Assembly: GCF_913063105.1 (NCBI RefSeq)
Contig: NZ_CAJXYQ010000012.1
Coordinates: 1-64,000 of the forward strand
DNA from: an uncultured Draconibacterium sp.
GTDB taxonomy: Bacteria; Bacteroidota; Bacteroidia; Bacteroidales; Prolixibacteraceae
DNA length: 64,000 nt
Reading direction: 5' to 3'
Part shown: piece after piece, positions 60,544-64,000 of the stretch
How the letters are laid out: the number at the start of each line of letters is the position of its first letter
How positions within the stretch are numbered: position 1 is the stretch's first letter
Made by a program: the position numbers and the translations under genes
Notes under the pieces: model-generated
Database searches by the model: none
What the model saw: only the letters and a program-made list of their open reading frames with translations
What the model was told of the DNA's origin: nothing

Positions 60544-63417
60544 TTAATGGGTAACATAAACTTTTTCGCGCCCAACAAGGTAGAGTCCCTGTTTTAATCC
60601 ACGGGTTGCCTCCGAGCGTTTTACATTAAGACGAATGGCAGCACCAGTTATGCTGTATACATTCACCAGCGCATTTGGATCTTTCGTTCGAACCATTGGA
60701 ATACCGGTAAGAATAGATGGTTTCAGTGCAACGAAATCGATAGTAACCGCTTCGGTTGATGGCTCGGTGTACAAGAAACTCCAGTGACTTGCTCCGTTGT
60801 AGAAAACAATTCCGCCCAACAGAACCTCTCCGTTAGCATTTGCATAATCTGCCAAATAAATCTCTTCCATTACTAAATCGCCTTCTACCGGTAGGGTGAA
60901 CAAATGAAGGTAGGTCCATCCATCTACCGAAAAACGCAAGGCCACTTCTTTACCGGCATTTATAGAGTCGTAAGCTACCTGTACGGCAAGTGTTTCGTAA
61001 TTGGTTAAATCGTAATCCATGCTTGAGCCCCAGTTATCAGCCGAACCCAGCAACTGAAAGCTTTCACCTGCAGCCAAATCACGGGGTGCCAGTTCTGTTT
61101 CTGCTTTTAACGAATAAATTGAAATGTAACCTTCAGGAATCTGGCGGGGATCTATCTCTGGTTTTTCTTTTAATGCAACATAGTTGATTGTACAAGCCTG
61201 TGTAGCAGCTGTACCGTCGTAAGAGAAACTCCAGTGGCTGGCACCATTGTAGAATACAATTCCACCAAAAAGAATGTTGCCATCACCATCGGCATATTCG
61301 GCCAGGTCAATCTCAGCAATGAACTCTGTTCCTTCGGTGGGTAATGTAAACTTATGAAGTTTCGCACCTGTATTGTTCACCGAAAAGCGAATGGCAATGT
61401 CGTTACCTGCATCAGCAGGATCAAAGGTTATATTAAACACCAACTTCTCGAAATTTGAGAAATCGTAATCGGTTGCTTCTCCCCAACCGTTGGCGGGCCC
61501 TATCAACTGGAGGCTGGCTCCGCCGTCAATACTTATTGGAGCCCTTTCAGATTCTTCATTAATTGAGTACACTGAAACGTAGCCCTCCGGCAGTTTCAGT
61601 TTCTCTTTAAGTGCAATATAATCGATTCTACAAGCCTGGGTGGCCGCAGTGCCATCATAAGCGAAGCTCCAGTGTGTAGCTCCATTGTAAAAAAAGATCC
61701 CTCCGTTAATGGCAGTTCCATCTTCGTCAGCATATTGTGTAATATCAATCACCTCAACCACGCTAGTGTCTTCTGCAGGAAGTGTTACTATGTGTAATTT
61801 TACACTCCCGTTAATATTAAAACGAATAGCCAGCTGATTACCTGCATCAGCAGGGTCGTAACTAATCTTGAAAGCCAATGCGTCATAGTTTGATAAATCG
61901 TACTGGGTAGAATTTCCCCAATCAGCTGGTCCGCCAAGCTGAAGAGCAGCACCGCCTTCTATCACAACAGGAGCTCGTTCCTCTTCCGCATTAATAGAAT
62001 AATAAGAAACATAGCCTTGAGGAAGTGGTATGCTTGAGCCTTTCTCTTGAAGCGCAACATAATCGATCGTACAAGCCTTTGTGGCAGCCGTGCCATCGTA
62101 CGAAAAGCTCCAGTGGCTTGCACCGTTGTAAAATACAATTCCTCCAAAAAGAACTTTTCCTGCATCATCAGCGTATTCGGCCAAATCAATTTCTGCAACA
62201 AATGTATTTCCTTCGTTTGGTAAGGTAAACTTATGCAATTTTGCTCCGGTGGCATTCACCGAAAAACGAATTGCAAAGTCGTGCCCTGCATCGGCCGGGT
62301 CAAAAGTTACTTTTACGGCTAATTTCTCGTAGTTCGAGAAATCGTAATCTGTTGATTCTCCCCAACCACTGGCAGGCCCTAACAACTGGTAACTGGCACC
62401 GCCATCAATGCTTAATGGTGCTTTTTCGGTTTCGTCATTTATCGAATAAACTGAAACATACCCTTCAGGGAGTTTCAACTTCTCTTTAAGCGCAACATAA
62501 TCAACTGTACAAGCCTGCGTGGCAGCTGTGCCATCGTACGAAAAACTCCAGTGGCTGGCACCATTGTAAAAAACAATACCGCCGAAAAGAACTTGTCCTT
62601 CTTCATTGGCGTATTCTGCCAGGTCAATTTCTGCAACAAATGAAGTTCCTTCACTTGGCAAGGTAAACTTGTGTAACTTTGCTCCTGTAGCATTAACCGA
62701 GAAGCGAATAGCTATATCGTGCCCTGCATCGGCAGCGTCAAACGTTATTTTTACAGCTAATTTCTCGTAGTCTGAAAAATCGTAATCTGTTGATTCTCCC
62801 CACCCCTGGGCAGGTCCTAATAATTGATAGCTTGCGCCGCCGTCGATTCCTATTGGTGCTTTTTCGGTTTCGTCATTGATTGAGTATACCGAAACATAAC
62901 CTGCAGGCAGTTTTAGCTTTTCCTGAAGCGCAACATACTCAATTGTACAGGCCTGCGTGGCGGCCGTGCCATCGTATGTAAAACTCCAGTGGCTGGCACC
63001 ATTGTAAAAAACAATCCCACCGAAAAGCACTTTTCCTGCCTCATCGGCATATTCAGCCAGGTCGATTTCAGCAACAAACGATGTTCCCTCATTGGGCAAG
63101 GTAAACTTGTGTAATTTTGCTCCTGTGGCATTAACCGAGAAGCGAATAGCTATATCGTGCCCTGCATCAGCGGGGTCGAATGTTATTTTTACAGCTAACT
63201 TGGTGTAGTCTGAAAAATCGTAATCAGTAGCTTCTCCCCAACCACTTGCGGGACCTAACAATTGGGTACTTGCTCCCCCCTCAACAGCTAAAGGTGCCAG
63301 TTCGGTTTCTGAGTTTATCGAGTATACAGAAACATAACCGCTAGGCAGTTCAGGCTGTGCAAATGCTGCCGAAACAGACAACAAAAAAAGTATTAGTAAA
63401 GTATTTATTTTTCTCAT
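60544..63417 (-). CDS. Secreted protein of six tandem ~148-residue modules, unknown (candidate glycan-binding)
   Basis: 957 residues. Signal peptide MRKINTLLILFLLSVSAAFA, then six modules, each beginning LPxGYVSVYSIN, with GGASxQLLGPAxGWGE, TDYDFSxYxKLAVKITFDPA, GHDIAIRFSVNATGAKLHKF and VLFGGIVFYNGASHWSFxYD, ending VALKEKLK. Modules 1, 2, 3 and 5 are nearly identical; 4 and 6 are diverged in the middle (NINGSVKLHIVTLP, SVDGWTYLHLFTLP). The pattern suggests repeated beta-sandwich domains with many aromatic residues, resembling carbohydrate-binding modules. The C-terminus (VNVYSITGAAIRLNVKRSEA, LKQGLYLVGREKVYV) looks like a type A sorting domain. It lies between a GH10-like gene and the terminator at 60370, so it probably is a surface glycan-binding or adhesive protein. 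I do not recognise the module family. Confidence 0.85.
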   Translation of the reverse strand: MRKINTLLILFLLSVSAAFAQPELPSGYVSVYSINSETELAPLAVEGGASTQLLGPASGWGEATDYDFSDYTKLAVKITFDPADAGHDIAIRFSVNATGAKLHKFTLPNEGTSFVAEIDLAEYADEAGKVLFGGIVFYNGASHWSFTYDGTAATQACTIEYVALQEKLKLPAGYVSVYSINDETEKAPIGIDGGASYQLLGPAQGWGESTDYDFSDYEKLAVKITFDAADAGHDIAIRFSVNATGAKLHKFTLPSEGTSFVAEIDLAEYANEEGQVLFGGIVFYNGASHWSFSYDGTAATQACTVDYVALKEKLKLPEGYVSVYSINDETEKAPLSIDGGASYQLLGPASGWGESTDYDFSNYEKLAVKVTFDPADAGHDFAIRFSVNATGAKLHKFTLPNEGNTFVAEIDLAEYADDAGKVLFGGIVFYNGASHWSFSYDGTAATKACTIDYVALQEKGSSIPLPQGYVSYYSINAEEERAPVVIEGGAALQLGGPADWGNSTQYDLSNYDALAFKISYDPADAGNQLAIRFNINGSVKLHIVTLPAEDTSVVEVIDITQYADEDGTAINGGIFFYNGATHWSFAYDGTAATQACRIDYIALKEKLKLPEGYVSVYSINEESERAPISIDGGASLQLIGPANGWGEATDYDFSNFEKLVFNITFDPADAGNDIAIRFSVNNTGAKLHKFTLPTEGTEFIAEIDLAEYADGDGNILFGGIVFYNGASHWSFSYDGTAATQACTINYVALKEKPEIDPRQIPEGYISIYSLKAETELAPRDLAAGESFQLLGSADNWGSSMDYDLTNYETLAVQVAYDSINAGKEVALRFSVDGWTYLHLFTLPVEGDLVMEEIYLADYANANGEVLLGGIVFYNGASHWSFLYTEPSTEAVTIDFVALKPSILTGIPMVRTKDPNALVNVYSITGAAIRLNVKRSEATRGLKQGLYLVGREKVYVTH
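60700..63360 (-). repeat. Six tandem protein-coding repeats of about 445 bp
   Basis: The DNA of modules 1, 2, 3 and 5 is close to identical over long runs (for example the stretch encoding GGIVFYNGASHWSF in each), which points to recent expansion or ongoing gene conversion. Modules 4 and 6 are older. Boundaries are approximate. Confidence 0.85.
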
Positions 63418-63507
63418 AATTTCAGAATTTTATTAATCTAATCAAGCTTAACATCTGGTGTTTTAAAGGGAAGCGAATGGAATAACCATTCACTTCCGTT
63501 TGTATTA

Positions 63508-64000
63508 TTAATTACCAGACAAACCATCGGCGAAACCGGCATATGCAGGTTTGCGATTATAATTTGCATGCCATAGTCCATATTTTTCGTCATTCGAGTC
63601 GTTTGCTCCCATCAGAGAAATTCCATATTGTTGCGCTGTAGGCACATAACTCTTGTACATTTCGATTACCGATTTGTACATGGCGGTTTGTTCCTGTAGC
63701 ATTTCAACTGTTGGGTCTGAAGTATCCAGGGAAACTTTCAGGTCGGCAATTCTGATGATTTTTCCTGTGGCAGCCAGTAACTCAAACATGGTTGCCACCT
63801 TATCCATATCCGACTCGAGGGTAAGGTGCATTTGTGTTGTAATACCATCGATTGGAGCGCCCTGGCTGTCGAGGTAATTAATGTAGGCTATCAATCCCCT
63901 ACATTTTACCAGGTTACTTTCCAGGCCATAATCACTAATAAACAGCAAGTCTCCTGTATTTGCATTTTCGCGTGCATAAGTAAACGCATCAACGGCATAC
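63508..64000 (-). CDS. GH10-like protein, C-terminal part (nucleophile position changed), runs off right edge
   Basis: The frame is open from the window edge to the stop at 63508; the first visible residues are YAVDAFTYARENANTGDLLF. It matches the C-terminal half of GH10: LFISDYGLE (for YINDYNLE), IDGITTQMHL, and GLWHANYNRKPAYAGFADGL. The segment expected to carry the nucleophile (ITELD in GH10) reads IADLKVSL: aligned by the flanking ATGK and LxV, the Glu is Asp (codon 63742-63744) and the following Asp is Lys. The protein therefore may be a non-catalytic GH10-like binding protein, a type seen at the SusE/F position of Bacteroidota xylan loci. The acid/base region is outside the window, so this remains a partial view. 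Confidence 0.8.
   Translation of the reverse strand, partial: YAVDAFTYARENANTGDLLFISDYGLESNLVKCRGLIAYINYLDSQGAPIDGITTQMHLTLESDMDKVATMFELLAATGKIIRIADLKVSLDTSDPTVEMLQEQTAMYKSVIEMYKSYVPTAQQYGISLMGANDSNDEKYGLWHANYNRKPAYAGFADGLSGN

Noticed and set aside
60544..63417. CRISPR or non-coding satellite array, suggested by the regular repeats
   Set aside because: The repeats are about 445 bp, in frame within a single open frame with a signal peptide, and encode conserved protein modules; no short repeat/spacer structure is present.

Overview
The window comes from a Bacteroidota chromosome. The signs are SusC/SusD pairs, lipoproteins with Bacteroidota-type export signals, type IX secretion (T9SS) C-terminal domains, a membrane-bound AraC regulator and a CTnDOT/NBU-type integrase. 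T9SS-sorted glycanases together with a large complex-xylan locus point to an environmental Bacteroidia lineage (Marinilabiliales/Prolixibacteraceae-like) rather than gut Bacteroides; this placement is inference.

Layout. (1) 1-2850: chromosomal core with the N-terminal part of purL on the minus strand and a small lipoprotein on the plus strand. (2) 2942-3027: tRNA-Leu(GAG). A 16-bp direct repeat of its 3' end recurs at 23288-23303, and the roughly 20.3 kb between the copies looks like an integrative mobilizable element. It holds a tyrosine recombinase, a relaxase/MobC pair with a candidate oriT, two decayed small genes, and a cargo block. The cargo, all on the minus strand, is a TPR protein, a membrane 4Fe-4S protein fused to metal-domain-like modules, a duplicated ELWxxDGT-repeat T9SS protein, SusC, SusD, an unrecognised surface lipoprotein, a metzincin-type zinc protease and a membrane AraC regulator. 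(3) 23314-24140: a hairpin that was probably the original tRNA terminator, then a decayed GH27 alpha-galactosidase fragment. (4) 24189-64000: a very large polysaccharide utilisation locus, entirely on the minus strand and running off the right edge.

How the locus works. The enzyme set fits highly decorated glucuronoarabinoxylan: GH10, GH30 and GH98 backbone enzymes, two GH115 alpha-glucuronidases, a CE15 glucuronoyl esterase, an SGNH acetylesterase-like protein, three GH43 proteins, GH2, GH95, a GH29-like enzyme, GH105, a DUF1593 protein and a parallel beta-helix protein. A GPH-family symporter imports products. UxuA and an SDR of the fructuronate-reductase type feed released glucuronate to 2-keto-3-deoxygluconate. 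At the right edge are a surface protein made of six tandem modules of about 148 residues and the C-terminus of a GH10-like protein whose nucleophile position is changed; these probably are, or lie next to, the glycan-binding proteins of a SusCD operon beyond the window. Hairpins with T-tracts near 60370, 42060 and 26500 divide the locus into transcription units.

The most unusual parts are the tRNA-Leu element with its metal/peptide-type cargo and a hairpin touching the non-ATG start of its susC, and the six-module protein of the xylan locus.
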